This document shows, one piece after another, positions 8,443 through 18,391 of a DNA stretch of 64,000 nt. This stretch comes from an uncultured Elusimicrobiales bacterium. Lineage in GTDB: Bacteria; Elusimicrobiota; Elusimicrobia; Elusimicrobiales; Elusimicrobiaceae. Under the pieces are notes generated by a model, which did not search any database, was not told where the DNA came from, and was given only the letters and a program-made list of their open reading frames with translations. The stretch lies in NCBI GenBank assembly GCA_944324115.1, contig CALUVB010000016.1, forward strand, positions 21,348 to 85,347. Reading direction: 5' to 3'. The stretch's first letter is position 1; the number at the start of each line of letters is the position of its first letter. Made by a program: the position numbers and the translations under genes.

Positions 8443-10158
8443 ATGGCAAATCCGGGAAATAAAGCTTTGAAAGAATTGGTGGAAGCGGGGAAAGAAAGCG
8501 GCATGCTGTCGCTGGAAGAAATTAACCGTTCTTTAACTTCCAATTCCATGAGTGCCGAAGATATTGACGGCTTGATGGGCACATTGGAAGACATGGGAAT
8601 CCAAGTAGTAGATGACAAAAAAATAAAAGCCGCCTCTCTGGCGGACAAAGAAGTATATACTGATGAATGGGCCTCCGCCAATCCGGACATCTCCAACTCC
8701 ATACGCATGTACCTCTCGGAAATGGGCAAAGTGCCCCTGCTTACCAGAGACGAAGAGATCACGCTGGCCCGTAATATCCGCGAACGGGAAAAAGAGCTTC
8801 GCAAATTGGTATTGGAATCCCCCATTACCATGCGTGAAATTTGCAATTGGGAAGAACTGGTGGACCAAGAAGAAATGACCACCAAAGAGCTCATGCCCCG
8901 CGGCAAACGCACAACACGCGAACTGAACAATATGCGCAAAAAGCTTAAAGAGGCGGCGCAGTTTATCGGCAAACGTGAACAGGAAATTACCAAACTAATG
9001 AAAGAGCTGCGCGAAGGAAATTTATCCGACAAAAAACGCAATCACCATATTGAGCTGTTGGAAGAAAAACAGAAAGAAGTGGTAGCGCGCATTATTAAGC
9101 TTAATTTGAACCAAAACAAAATCAAACGTTTGACCAACAAAATCAAAAACCTTGCCGACCGCTTAAACGAAACCCGCAGCGACATAGAACGTTTTGACTC
9201 GTATTTTGGCCCGTATGCCGACGTAAAGAAACTGGTTAATGCGTTCAAAAACAAAAAAATAACCGAAAAGGAATTTAAAAAGAAAACCAAATTTACCTTA
9301 GAGGAACTGGAACGGGCATTGGCTAACATTGAATCGGTGCGGGCACGTCATGAGCGTATGGTGGAATCGCTGCCGATGACAGAAAAAGAGTTTCTCTCTT
9401 TTAATGACCGCATCGTCTTCTTTGAGGATATGATTTTGCAGGATAAATTAAAACTCATCAAGGCCAACCTGCGCTTGGTGGTGTCCATCGCTAAGAAACA
9501 TGTCAATTCCAATTTAGAGCTTTCCGACTTGATTCAAGAAGGCGGCTTGGGATTGATGAAAGCCGTGGAAAAATTTGAGTATAAGCGCGGCTTTAAATTC
9601 TCCACCTATGCTACCTGGTGGATACGCCAAAGCATCAACCGCGCCATTGCCGACCAGGCCAATACCATTCGTATCCCTGTGCACATGAAAGAGTTGGTAT
9701 CCAAGCTGACAAAAGTAACCAACAAATTCCGTCAAGAACATGGCCGGGAGCCGACGCTGGAAGATTATTCCAAAACGCTGCGCCTGTCTATGGAAAAAGT
9801 CAAAAGTGTACTAAAAATCATGCAGGATCCGATTTCCCTCTCTACTCCTATCGGTGAAGACGAGGATTCTAACCTGGAAGATTTTATAGAAGATAAGAAT
9901 GGACCAAATCCCACCACTTCGGCCGTAGATTTCCTGAGAAAACAAGAAGTGGCTGACGTTTTGGCCACCTTATCAGAACGGGAGGCCAAAATTATCAGTT
10001 TGCGTTTTGGTATAGATTCCGGCTACCCGCGCACTTTGGAAGAAGTAGGCAAAATGTTTAACGTCACTCGGGAACGCGTGCGCCAGATTGAAGCCAAAGC
10101 TATCCGCAAATTACGCCACCCGACCCGCACCAAAATGTTGAAAGATTATCAAGAATAG
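8443..10158 (+). CDS. rpoD: Primary sigma factor RpoD
   Basis: 571-residue housekeeping sigma-70. Region 1.1-like amino terminus, region 1.2 ([19 protein letters not shown] near residue 85), a long charged non-conserved insert about 150-330, region 2 with [14 protein letters not shown] and [13 protein letters not shown] (core binding and -10 recognition), region 3, and region 4 with the helix-turn-helix [20 protein letters not shown] that reads the -35. AAGAGG precedes the ATG. Last gene of the operon, followed by a strong terminator. Region 2 and 4 residues look like a standard sigma-70, so TTGACA/TATAAT-type promoters are expected here. Confidence 0.96.
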   Translation: MANPGNKALKELVEAGKESGMLSLEEINRSLTSNSMSAEDIDGLMGTLEDMGIQVVDDKKIKAASLADKEVYTDEWASANPDISNSIRMYLSEMGKVPLLTRDEEITLARNIREREKELRKLVLESPITMREICNWEELVDQEEMTTKELMPRGKRTTRELNNMRKKLKEAAQFIGKREQEITKLMKELREGNLSDKKRNHHIELLEEKQKEVVARIIKLNLNQNKIKRLTNKIKNLADRLNETRSDIERFDSYFGPYADVKKLVNAFKNKKITEKEFKKKTKFTLEELERALANIESVRARHERMVESLPMTEKEFLSFNDRIVFFEDMILQDKLKLIKANLRLVVSIAKKHVNSNLELSDLIQEGGLGLMKAVEKFEYKRGFKFSTYATWWIRQSINRAIADQANTIRIPVHMKELVSKLTKVTNKFRQEHGREPTLEDYSKTLRLSMEKVKSVLKIMQDPISLSTPIGEDEDSNLEDFIEDKNGPNPTTSAVDFLRKQEVADVLATLSEREAKIISLRFGIDSGYPRTLEEVGKMFNVTRERVRQIEAKAIRKLRHPTRTKMLKDYQE

Positions 10159-10184
10159 TTTTCAGCCTTTGGAAACCCTTCTTT

Positions 10185-10225
10185 AAATGACAGAGCCCCA
10201 GCGTTTGCCTGGGGCTCTGTCATTT
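10185..10225. terminator. Terminator between rpoD and a convergent gene
   Basis: AAATGACAGAGCCCCAG and its complement pair around GCGTTTG: a long, nearly perfect stem. Convergent with the protease-like gene on the minus strand, so it may serve both. Confidence 0.85.
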
Positions 10226-10293
10226 AGGAGCAATAAATCAAGAGTCTTTCAATAGACCGCAGCACGGGACAACGCGGTCCGGACAACTCTTTC

Positions 10294-11805
10294 CTACGGC
10301 ATGGATAAATACCAGTTTTTTAATCGTTCTTCTTTTCTCCGATTCGTTTGCTGCAGCGCCTGCCAAGCTATCTCATCAGCCACAGAAGCTGCAAGTTCTT
10401 CGTTGCCGCCGTGGATACACAAAGAAACATGTTCCTTCAAATAACCTACCGTGCTGGAATTTTGCTTCTTTTGGACACTTGGGGGCAGGGCGGCTGTTTT
10501 TTCGCCTCCTTTCCGTTTTATTACCCGTCCCTGCTCATCAAATTCCATGTGTAGATTAAATGTCGGATTTGACAAATTCCAACCGGATATATAGTGAGCG
10601 ATTCCCTTTTGACTTCCGTTTTTTACTGACCGGTATCTTTCAAACAAAGAAACATTGCCGTCTTCTCCCACAAACTGCAGCAAAATTTGTCTCTGGCCCT
10701 TTTGTTTCGGTTCCAAGTCACGCAATTCCGCCAGCAACACCTCATTATCTTTGGTTACTAAACGTATTCTTCTGTCATAAACATAAGAATAATAGACCAA
10801 TTCTCCCCCCTTCCCCTGGCTTAATACCGGCCGGCCGGCTCCGTCTCGCTGCAATACCGTTTCCTGCAACGGAGCAGCCAGCAGCGCAGCAGAGTCTTGT
10901 TTCATAGGAAATAGCTGGGTATTTACCCGGAGTCCGTTCTGATAGGTTAACAGATGCCATAATTCAGACGAATCTGTGGAGAAAATAAAATAAGGGCCCT
11001 TCGTGTTGGGCTGACCATAGGAGTAAAATGTCTCTCTGTCAGCGCAAAGGCTGCGCCAGCCGGTTTCTCCGCCGCGGCTCATGCCGCGGGTCCAATCTAT
11101 CAGATTAATTAAGCCGTCGGCATCATCACAGCTGATCTCGTGGCCCATATTCATCACGCTGCGCTCCGCTGTCTCGGAACTAAATACAGGATGGGAAGCT
11201 AGGGCGCGGACCAGAGGATACTGGTCACTCAATCCCAGGGAGTGTCCTATCTCGTGAAGCCCCACACCTTTTATATTCACTTTTTTGTCTTGAAATAATC
11301 GCGTCCAAAAACTGGTCTGCGGCAGAAATATACGAGGAACTCTTTCTTTTCTATACATTTGAGACATATAACAGCCAGCACTCCCTCCGCAGAGCTTTTC
11401 TATTTCTTTCAACGGAAGAATAAAAAACATAATATCCGCTTCTTCTTTACTGACAAACTGTATATCTATTCCCCGCTCCAACAGCGGCAATATATCCTCA
11501 AACTCTTTTTCCCGCTTAGCATGCCGGATAAATTGGGCGGTGTCGGAAAACCAGCGATTATAACTTTGGAAAATCAAGCGCTGATAATCTTTCTGCTGAT
11601 TTTCCATTTCGTTGCCGTAAATATAAACGCGCACCGGCTCTCCGGCCAGAATTTGCGCCAGCAAATAATTCTCTCCTACGCCTTCGTCAGTTTGTTGCTC
11701 AGAACCCAAAAACCCCTGGTCGTAATCGCTCATAGCACCCCAAGGATCGGCATAAAGAAAAACAGACCAACAGCTCATAAATAAAAAAACGATTAGCTTT
11801 TTCAT
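10294..11805 (-). CDS. Secreted zinc metalloprotease-like protein, function unknown
   Basis: 503 residues. An amino-terminal signal peptide (MKKLIVFLFMSCWSVFLYA) suggests export. The motif HEIGHSLGLSD at about residues 184-194 is the HExxHxxGxxD form of metzincins, with Asp instead of the usual third His. SVMNMGH some 40 residues later could be the Met-turn. A CGGSAGC pair lies before the active site. The carboxy-terminal half (about 260-500) is Tyr-rich with strands such as YYSYVYDRRIRLV, not assigned to a family. AAGGA is 8 bases before the ATG at 11805; an upstream in-frame GTG at 11826 is less likely. Stands alone between rpoD and a membrane protein gene. Substrate unknown; host or mucin proteins are only a guess. 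Confidence 0.7.
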   Translation of the reverse strand: MKKLIVFLFMSCWSVFLYADPWGAMSDYDQGFLGSEQQTDEGVGENYLLAQILAGEPVRVYIYGNEMENQQKDYQRLIFQSYNRWFSDTAQFIRHAKREKEFEDILPLLERGIDIQFVSKEEADIMFFILPLKEIEKLCGGSAGCYMSQMYRKERVPRIFLPQTSFWTRLFQDKKVNIKGVGLHEIGHSLGLSDQYPLVRALASHPVFSSETAERSVMNMGHEISCDDADGLINLIDWTRGMSRGGETGWRSLCADRETFYSYGQPNTKGPYFIFSTDSSELWHLLTYQNGLRVNTQLFPMKQDSAALLAAPLQETVLQRDGAGRPVLSQGKGGELVYYSYVYDRRIRLVTKDNEVLLAELRDLEPKQKGQRQILLQFVGEDGNVSLFERYRSVKNGSQKGIAHYISGWNLSNPTFNLHMEFDEQGRVIKRKGGEKTAALPPSVQKKQNSSTVGYLKEHVSLCIHGGNEELAASVADEIAWQALQQTNRRKEERLKNWYLSMP

Positions 11806-11910
11806 ATTTAATATCCTTAATTTCACCTAACAGTCTATATCTTTAAGTATACCACGAAAACGAGAACTCTAAAAGGATAACCTCTTTTAGCCGGAGAATT
11901 TGTATATATA

Positions 11911-11940
11911 AAAAGGGCGCTTTTTCTTCCAAAGCGCCCC
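11911..11940 (-). terminator. Terminator after the membrane protein gene
   Basis: GGGCGCTTT and AAAGCGCCC pair; minus-strand transcript ends in TTTTT. It lies 15 bases past the stop at 11955. Confidence 0.85.
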
Positions 11941-11954
11941 GAGTAACCTAAAGT

Positions 11955-12647
11955 TTATTTGTCTTTATGAGTAAGCTCTTGTTCAAATATACCGCGTAGA
12001 AATTCCTCCGCCAAGGGTTTGGCTCCCAGCCCCACCGCTATTGCAAACGCCAATCCTAACGAGGCCAAAATGACTACCGCCACATTATTGACCAATTGGC
12101 TGGCAAAACCCAAATTTTCCACTGCAATCAACGCACAGAAAAATACGACAAACACATAGACCGCGCGGGAAATAAGCACCCCGCCGCGCAAGCCATTGGC
12201 TTTGGCAGAGTTTTCAATAATATTCCCCAGCAGTTTACCCAGTAACAATCCCGCAAACAAAATCAACACCGACACAAATAACGTGGGGATAAACTCCAAA
12301 AAGCGGGTAAACAGATCCCGTATAATGGCTAAATGCAATACATCTGCCGCCAACACCACGGCATAAAAGATAACAGCCCAAGCCAAGACAAAAGAAATAA
12401 TATAGGTAGGAGATTTTCCCAAGCCGAAACGCACGCACAATTCATTAATTCCCAGCTTAGAGGTTTTGTCATCAAAAGATATTTTCCCCAAAAACTTTTT
12501 TACATAAGACCCTACAAAACGGGATAAATATAACCCAATCACCAAAATCAAGATAGCAATCAGCAAGGCCCCCAATACCCGGCCCGTCTGTTCTGCCAAA
12601 GTCAAAAAATGTTCGCTTATGCGCGATGAGATGAGTTCTAGATTCAT
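11955..12647 (-). CDS. Membrane protein with conserved TM-helix repeats, channel-like
   Basis: 230 residues with about five hydrophobic segments. The pairs GALLIAILILVIGLYLSRFV, IPTLFVSVLILFAGLLLGKL and VVILASLGLAFAIAVGLGAK resemble the conserved TM-helix repeat found in small MscS-related proteins (CmpX type); the last has the Gly/Ala-rich pattern of MscS pore helices. A carboxy-terminal tail of about 20 residues is charged. It may be a mechanosensitive or small-ion channel in the inner membrane, an inference from pattern only. AAGGAGG lies 5 bases before the ATG. Divergent from recG, with both promoters in 51 bases. Confidence 0.7.
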   Translation of the reverse strand: MNLELISSRISEHFLTLAEQTGRVLGALLIAILILVIGLYLSRFVGSYVKKFLGKISFDDKTSKLGINELCVRFGLGKSPTYIISFVLAWAVIFYAVVLAADVLHLAIIRDLFTRFLEFIPTLFVSVLILFAGLLLGKLLGNIIENSAKANGLRGGVLISRAVYVFVVFFCALIAVENLGFASQLVNNVAVVILASLGLAFAIAVGLGAKPLAEEFLRGIFEQELTHKDK

Positions 12648-12686
12648 AGCGCCTCCTTTTTTTCATTGTAGCAAAATTTAAATTGC

Positions 12687-12692
12687 TAAAAT
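12687..12692 (+). promoter_or_regulatory. recG -10, predicted leaderless start
   Basis: TAAAAT followed by AGACAT and then the recG ATG. The six-base gap places the expected transcription start at or next to the start codon. No Shine-Dalgarno is visible. A weak -35 (TTGTAG at 12666) is 15 bases away. Confidence 0.5.
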
Positions 12693-12698
12693 AGACAT

Positions 12699-14786
12699 AT
12701 GAGCTCTATTCAGTACCTCAAAGGGATTGGTCCCGCACGCGCCAAAGCCTTGCAGCGGCTGGAAATTTTTTCAGTAGCGGACTTGTTGCATTATTATCCG
12801 CGCGCTTATCAAGACCGCCGCGAAAATCCGCCAAACAGCGGCCTAAATCCCCCCTCCTTGGTTATATTTAAAGGGCATGTTTTGCGCACCCAAACGATAC
12901 CGGCCCGCTCGGTACTGATTTTTAAAGCTTTTTTGGCAGACGGGAAAAACAATCAGTTTGAATGCACCTGGTTTAAAAAACGTTCATTCCGTAATTTCCG
13001 CTTTGATCCATTTGCCCAATTGAAAAAAGACTTCAAGACAAATGCAGAAATATGGGTCATCGGCCGTAAGGAAAACCGCCAGCAATTTTTTGAACACAAA
13101 ATCACGGTGGAAGAATATTACCCCGTTTCCGCCCCCGAGACGTTTTTGCACGCCGGTCGTATTACTCCCATTTACGGGCTGACTGAAGGCATCACCCATA
13201 AACAAATGCGCCAGTATATTCATCAAGCATTGAAAAGCGCAGAGCAGTCCCAACAGCCCGACATACTGCCTCCCGTTTTAGCAGAAAAACGCCGTTTCTT
13301 AAACAGCAGCCAGGCTTTGCAGGCGGTGCATTTCCCCGCCAGTCTGGCCGAACTGGAAAATGCCCGTTCCCGGCTGGCTTATGAAGAATTTTTACTGTTG
13401 GCTACCGCTTGGGGAATAAAACGCACCCAAACAAAAACCATTTCAAAAGATTACAGTTATCAAATTAAAAAAAATCTGCTCTCCCCTTTTCGGCAAGGGT
13501 TGGGATTTGAATTTACGAACAGCCAAAAAAAAGTTATTAATGAAATTTTTGCAGATCTGCAAAGTAATTTACCCATGAACCGTCTCCTGCAAGGAGATGT
13601 AGGGTCCGGCAAAACGCTGGTGGCCTTGTCTGCTATGTTGCTGGCGGCAGAAAACGGCTATCAAAGCGCTCTCATGGCTCCTACTGAAATTTTGGCGGAA
13701 CAGCATTATTCAACATTTCAGAAAACACTCAAAAAACTCCATGTATCCGTGGGGATACTTACTTCCAGCACCAAAACAGCGGAACGGAAAAAGATACTGG
13801 CGGCTTTGGCAGACGGCTCTTTATCGGTCATCGTAGGCACTCATGCCTTGATACAAGATGACGTACAATTCCACAATCTGAAACTGGCAGTGATTGACGA
13901 ACAGCACCGCTTTGGCGTACGCCAGCGCGGCAAACTGAAAGAAAAAACCGCCCATGTGGATTTGCTTACCATGACAGCCACCCCTATTCCGCGCACGCTG
14001 GCCCTTGCACTGTATGGGGATTTGGCCGTTTCTACACTTACCGAGCTTCCCCCCGGGCGCCAGCCTATAGCCACCCAAATGGCCAGCGACGCTCAGGCCC
14101 GCCATATTGTAGAGGAAGAAGTGCAAAAAGGGCGGCAGGCGTATATTGTCTACCCGCTGATTGAAGAAAGTGAAAATATTTCCGCCAAAGCAGTCAGTGA
14201 AGAATTTGAAAAACTAAAAACCATTTTCCCACAATATCGCCTGGCCATGTTGCACGGACAGATGAGCCGTGCGGAAAAAGAAAGCGTCATGAAAGATTTT
14301 GCCGCACACAAAAGCGATATTTTGGTAGCCACCCCAGTCATAGAGGTGGGCATTGATGTGCCCAATGCTACCGTCATGGTAATACAAAACGCCGAACGGT
14401 TTGGCTTAGCCAGCCTGCACCAGCTGCGCGGCCGCGTAGGCCGAGGCCGACACGAAAGCCGTTGTATTCTGGTGGCCGAACATGAAGGCTCCGTCTCACG
14501 CCAGCGGCTGCGTATTATCTGCGACACTTGCGACGGATTTAAAATAGGAGAGAAAGATATGCAGCTGCGCGGCCCGGGTGAAATCTTGGGCACACGCCAA
14601 AGCGGCGAGTTAGATTTCAAAGCAGCAGACCTCTTTAAAGATCGGAATATTTTACAATGGGCCATAGAAGACCGAGACGAATTGCTTCAAGCGGATCCTC
14701 TTTTGCAGAAACCCGAACATGCTGCTTTTAAAAAACGCCTGTTGGAGCTTTATCAGCAGAATTGGCATCTGATTGATTTGAATTAA
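12699..14786 (+). CDS. recG: ATP-dependent DNA helicase RecG
   Basis: 695-residue superfamily 2 helicase that remodels stalled forks and Holliday junctions. The wedge domain is at the amino terminus (starting IQYLKGIGPARAKAL). Helicase motifs: Walker A GDVGSGKT near residue 300, DEQHRFGVRQR (motif II, DExH), TATPIPRTLAL (motif III), and QLRGRVGRGRH (motif VI). ATG follows a TAAAAT box by six bases with no Shine-Dalgarno, so the message may be leaderless. Length is normal. It stands as a single gene: the downstream 470 bases hold no gene and the next gene is on the other strand. Confidence 0.95.
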   Translation: MSSIQYLKGIGPARAKALQRLEIFSVADLLHYYPRAYQDRRENPPNSGLNPPSLVIFKGHVLRTQTIPARSVLIFKAFLADGKNNQFECTWFKKRSFRNFRFDPFAQLKKDFKTNAEIWVIGRKENRQQFFEHKITVEEYYPVSAPETFLHAGRITPIYGLTEGITHKQMRQYIHQALKSAEQSQQPDILPPVLAEKRRFLNSSQALQAVHFPASLAELENARSRLAYEEFLLLATAWGIKRTQTKTISKDYSYQIKKNLLSPFRQGLGFEFTNSQKKVINEIFADLQSNLPMNRLLQGDVGSGKTLVALSAMLLAAENGYQSALMAPTEILAEQHYSTFQKTLKKLHVSVGILTSSTKTAERKKILAALADGSLSVIVGTHALIQDDVQFHNLKLAVIDEQHRFGVRQRGKLKEKTAHVDLLTMTATPIPRTLALALYGDLAVSTLTELPPGRQPIATQMASDAQARHIVEEEVQKGRQAYIVYPLIEESENISAKAVSEEFEKLKTIFPQYRLAMLHGQMSRAEKESVMKDFAAHKSDILVATPVIEVGIDVPNATVMVIQNAERFGLASLHQLRGRVGRGRHESRCILVAEHEGSVSRQRLRIICDTCDGFKIGEKDMQLRGPGEILGTRQSGELDFKAADLFKDRNILQWAIEDRDELLQADPLLQKPEHAAFKKRLLELYQQNWHLIDLN

Positions 14787-15258
14787 TCTTCAACGCCCTT
14801 TTCACTTTCCTGCATTAAAAATTTTCAAATTCGGCCGTTTTTACAATTCCAAACGGCCAGAATTATATACTCCACCAGATATCCCGCCATACCAAGAGGC
14901 GTCTGTTGCTTCTGCAGTTGAAACACAAGCCTAGGCCGTACAGAAAAGTGTTCTTCATTCGGCTTTCAGATTTTCCCGATTGCCGACAAACACGTCACAA
15001 CAAAGCGCAAATACATACTCCAAAGGCAGAAACGATGGAAACCGCCTCCGGCTATGACAAAACCCAGCGGAACTCTTGCTTTCAAAGAAAGAGGAGCTGT
15101 TGGCTGTTGGCTGTTGGCTGTTGGCTGTTGGCTGTTGGCTGTTGGCTGTTGGCTGTTGGCTGTTGGCTGTTGGCTGTTGGCTGTTAAGCTATTATGCGGG
15201 AGTCCTTTTATAATCAAACCCCGGTTTATGAGCTAGGGTTTGATTCCTATAAGTTAAG
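14787..15258. other. Intergenic region with hairpins and a tandem repeat
   Basis: No convincing gene. It holds an inverted repeat at 14828-14865 (TCGGCCGTTT / AAACGGCC) just past recG, the heptanucleotide repeat at 15096-15185, and AATCAAACCC / GGGTTTGATT at 15212-15245, a possible weak terminator for metG on the minus strand. Confidence 0.6.
15096..15185. repeat. Heptanucleotide tandem repeat, 12.9 copies
   Basis: GCTGTTG repeated head to tail without error for 90 bases (12 full units plus six bases). Because seven is not a multiple of three, each strand cycles through all three frames: one plus frame repeats WLLAVGC and one minus frame NSQQPTA. The absence of any mismatch suggests recent expansion; copy number probably varies between strains. 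It lies in the gap between the convergent recG and metG genes. Confidence 0.97.
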
Positions 15259-16767
15259 CTATTTGGATTCTTCCAAGCGCGGGAACAAAGGTGGATATTT
15301 TTCAATCTTTCCAGGCGCCAGCCGCTTCTGCATTTCCTGTGCGATGCTGGGCATGAACGGAGCTATCCAACGCGCAATATAGCGCAAGCCGCATACCAGT
15401 TCCAACAGCACGGCACAAGCAGCCTGCTTGTCGGTCTTAGCCAATTCCCAAGGTTTCCTCTCATCAACCAATTTATTCATTTCCCCAGCAAATCCATAAA
15501 TACTTTCCAGAACTTTATCAAAAGCCAACTCCTCATAAAAAGCCGCTATGACTTGCTCCGTTTCCAAAGCGCGCTTCTGGGTGGCGGATCCTTCGGCAGC
15601 CGTCTCTGGCAAATCCCCTATATTTTTAGCCGCCATATTCAATGTGCGGGAAAGCAAATTGCCGATATTATTGGCCAAATCGGAATTGTAACGATTCTTA
15701 AAACTGGTCATAGAGAAATCGCCGTCTTGGCCAAAGGGTACTTCTCGGAACAAGAAGGCCCGCACAGGATCCGTACCATATGTATGCGCCAATTCTACGG
15801 GATTGACCACATTCCCCAACGATTTAGACATTTTTTCCCCTTCCACAGTCCACCAGCCGTGCGCAAATACCTTCTGAGGCAGAGGCAATCCCAACGCCAT
15901 CAACATCGCCGGCCAAATGACGGTATGGAAACGGAAAATTTCTTTGCCCACCATATGCAAATCTGCCGGCCAAAAATCTTCAAATTTTTCCGCGCCGATT
16001 TTATGCAAATGCGCTTCATGTTCCGTTTTATCTTCGCATAAAATCGTACCCGCTCCAGTGGCGGAAATATAGTTAATCAACGCATCAAACCACACATATA
16101 CCGTATGGGCCGGGTCAGACACCACCGGTACACCCCATTTTACTTTGGTACGCGTCACCGACAAGTCCCTTAACCCGCCTTTTACAAAATTGATAATTTC
16201 GGTGGCGCGGTATTTAGGACTCAAAAATCCGGGGTGCTGTTCATAAAATTTCAGCAAAGCATCTTGGTATTTGGAAAGCTTGAAGAAATACGTTTCTTCG
16301 TTCACCTGCGTCAGCGGGCGTTTATGCACAGGGCAGAGGCCGCCTTCCAACATTTCGCTTTCGTCATAATACTGCTCACAGGAAAGACAATATTTACCCG
16401 AATAAGACCCTTTGTAAATATCCCCCTGTTTGAGTAATTTTTCAAAAACAGCCTGCACCACATGCTCATGTTTGGAGTCCGTAGTGCGGATAAAATCATC
16501 ATAAGAAATATTTAATTCTTTCCACATCTGTCGGTATTGAGCCGACACATTGTCTGTCCACTCTTTAGGGCTGACCCCTTGTGCGGCGGCAGATTTTTCT
16601 ATATTGGCGCCATGCTCATCTGTACCCGTAAGGAAATGAACATCTATTCCCTGCTGGCGTTTATAACGCGCCAATATATCCAGCGCAATGGTCGTATAAG
16701 CATGGCCGATATGCGGTACGGAATTTACATAATAAATAGGGGTGGTAATAAAATATTTCTTGCTCAT
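15259..16767 (-). CDS. metG: Methionyl-tRNA synthetase
   Basis: Class Ia synthetase, 502 residues, without the carboxy-terminal dimerisation domain found in longer forms. It has NSVPHIGHAYT (HIGH motif) near residue 15, the zinc-knuckle region with CLSCEQYY and LCPVHKRPL (about 123-155), and KMSKSLGN near residue 315. GGAG precedes the ATG by 5-6 bases. Last gene of a minus-strand run kdsC-like, tmk, holB, metG with gaps of 10 bases or less, so probably an operon. The order tmk-holB-metG is common in bacteria. Confidence 0.95.
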   Translation of the reverse strand: MSKKYFITTPIYYVNSVPHIGHAYTTIALDILARYKRQQGIDVHFLTGTDEHGANIEKSAAAQGVSPKEWTDNVSAQYRQMWKELNISYDDFIRTTDSKHEHVVQAVFEKLLKQGDIYKGSYSGKYCLSCEQYYDESEMLEGGLCPVHKRPLTQVNEETYFFKLSKYQDALLKFYEQHPGFLSPKYRATEIINFVKGGLRDLSVTRTKVKWGVPVVSDPAHTVYVWFDALINYISATGAGTILCEDKTEHEAHLHKIGAEKFEDFWPADLHMVGKEIFRFHTVIWPAMLMALGLPLPQKVFAHGWWTVEGEKMSKSLGNVVNPVELAHTYGTDPVRAFLFREVPFGQDGDFSMTSFKNRYNSDLANNIGNLLSRTLNMAAKNIGDLPETAAEGSATQKRALETEQVIAAFYEELAFDKVLESIYGFAGEMNKLVDERKPWELAKTDKQAACAVLLELVCGLRYIARWIAPFMPSIAQEMQKRLAPGKIEKYPPLFPRLEESK

Positions 16768-16777
16768 AATTTCTCCA

Positions 16778-17773
16778 TTAAATTCGAATATGCAATTTAT
16801 CCAGCCCCATTAGGGCCGTTTCCACCGTCAGCGCAGGGGATACGTTGCGCAGAACGGCTATTTTATAATTTTCCATTTTTTTCAATGCCTGCTGGTATGC
16901 CAGCCGGGTTTTTTCATCAACCGCTTGGGTCCATGCGTCATGCAGGGCCAACATCACTACATCTAACACGGCTTGGGCGCTTTGTCGGGCAGCCACCATA
17001 CCGCGCGGCAAGGCCGCCGCTGCGGCTGCAGGCCACGCCGGCCCCGGCTCAGCCGCGTGCAAAATATCCAACGCCTCCGCCGCGCGGACAGCGCGCGCCA
17101 GAGAACCTTGTGAATAGCGGGCCGCCAATGCAGGGTCCGTGATTTCCGGATTTGCTTGCCGCAGCAGCCGTTCCACCGTTTCTTCCGGCAAAGGAGCAAA
17201 CTGCAGCGGCTGGCAGCGCGATAAAATGGTTTTCAGCATCGCCGCTTTTTTATCCGTCAACAAAACCCAAACCGTTTTTTGCGGCGGTTCCTCAATAAAT
17301 TTAAGCAACGCATTCGCCGCTTCCGCCTGCATGCTTTGCGCCTCGTCTATAATAAATACTTTCCACCCGTTCACGGCGCTTTTTTGCTGGCTTTTTGCTG
17401 TAATATCGCGGATTGTATCTACTTTAATACGCTGTTGCTTGGCTAATTCTTTTTCCAATTCTTCTTCATAGCCTTTGTCGCCCGGGTCTTTTTTCACTTC
17501 CAAACGGGCTTGGTACAGAAAATCCGCCACCACTACATCTGGATATATGCCGCCGTCTATCGCTTTGCAATGGGCACACACGCCGCAGCAGTCTCCCGTT
17601 TGGCGGCAACGGGGATCAAGGCAATTAAGAGCCTTGGCAAAAGCCAAAGCGGCTTTCTTTTTGCCTACGCCGCACGGGCCGCAGAACAACAGCGCCTGCG
17701 GCACGCGGCCCAGAACGCTTTTCTGCAAATACGCCGTAGCGGCAGTTTGATTTAAGACTTCAGCAAAGGACAT
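16778..17773 (-). CDS. holB: DNA polymerase III delta-prime subunit
   Basis: 331-residue clamp-loader subunit. The amino-terminal AAA+ fold has a degenerate P-loop, CGPCGVGKKKAAL near residue 33. A zinc-binding Cys set follows (CLDPRCR, DCCGVCAHCK; about 51-70). VFIIDEAQSMQAEAANALLK holds the Walker B region and IEEPP follows. The loss of the last P-loop Ser/Thr (GKK) fits delta-prime, which does not hydrolyse ATP, rather than the gamma/tau subunit. The start overlaps the end of tmk by 22 bases. holA, encoding delta, is at 30174. Confidence 0.9.
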   Translation of the reverse strand: MSFAEVLNQTAATAYLQKSVLGRVPQALLFCGPCGVGKKKAALAFAKALNCLDPRCRQTGDCCGVCAHCKAIDGGIYPDVVVADFLYQARLEVKKDPGDKGYEEELEKELAKQQRIKVDTIRDITAKSQQKSAVNGWKVFIIDEAQSMQAEAANALLKFIEEPPQKTVWVLLTDKKAAMLKTILSRCQPLQFAPLPEETVERLLRQANPEITDPALAARYSQGSLARAVRAAEALDILHAAEPGPAWPAAAAAALPRGMVAARQSAQAVLDVVMLALHDAWTQAVDEKTRLAYQQALKKMENYKIAVLRNVSPALTVETALMGLDKLHIRI

Positions 17774-18390
17774 AAATCTGTAATATGATGTTCTTTGAGC
17801 AATTCCACCACCCGGGCGCGAATAGCATCTACATCAGCATCAGCATCTATCAAATAGGCATTCGGAGTACGTTCCACCAGGTTTTTATACCCTTGACGCA
17901 TATTCTGTCTAAATTCACGGTCTTCCCGCTCCAACCGGTCCGAAAACAAATATTCCCCGCGGGAAGAAAAATATTTATCCGACATTAAGAATACCAACGT
18001 CAAATCCGGCTTGAGTCCGGTAGTGGCAATTTGGTTTACCGTCTCTATCATTTTCAAATCCAACCCGCGCGCATACCCTTGATAAGCGCAAGTAGACATA
18101 GTATAACGCTCACAAATCACCACTTTTCCTTCTTGTAAGGCTGGGATAATTTTTTCTTGGGTATGTTGGGCGCGGCTGGCTTCATACAAAAGCAATTCCG
18201 CCACAGGGCGCACATCTAACCCCGGCTCCAACACAATTTGGCGTATTTTCTCGGCTGTAGGTGTACCGCCCGGTTCCCGCGTAAGCACGGCATCGCAGCC
18301 ATGTTCCAGCAAATAATTATAAAGCAGTTTGGCTTGGGTGGACTTGCCGCAGCGGTCCGGCCCTTCCAAAACGATAAATTTTCCTTTCAT
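17752..18390 (-). CDS. tmk: Thymidylate kinase
   Basis: 212-residue dTMP kinase. P-loop is EGPDRCGKST (residues 9-18), TREPGGTPTAEKIR follows near 38, and ICERYTMSTCAYQGYARG near 93 carries the substrate-binding DR(Y/H)-like block; here it reads ERY. A LID region with Arg residues is present (FSSRGEYLFSDRLE). It supplies dTDP for DNA synthesis. The kdsC-like gene ends two bases upstream and holB overlaps its end, so it is in the middle of an operon. Confidence 0.93.
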   Translation of the reverse strand: MKGKFIVLEGPDRCGKSTQAKLLYNYLLEHGCDAVLTREPGGTPTAEKIRQIVLEPGLDVRPVAELLLYEASRAQHTQEKIIPALQEGKVVICERYTMSTCAYQGYARGLDLKMIETVNQIATTGLKPDLTLVFLMSDKYFSSRGEYLFSDRLEREDREFRQNMRQGYKNLVERTPNAYLIDADADVDAIRARVVELLKEHHITDLCPLLKS

Positions 18391-18391
18391 A

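Noticed and set aside
15096..15185. CRISPR-like repeat
   Set aside because: The units are seven bases, directly adjacent and without spacers.
14906..15187. Small plus-strand gene ending in WLLAVGC repeats
   Set aside because: Its repeat coding comes only from the heptamer; no ribosome site, no family, and the opposite strand is equally open.
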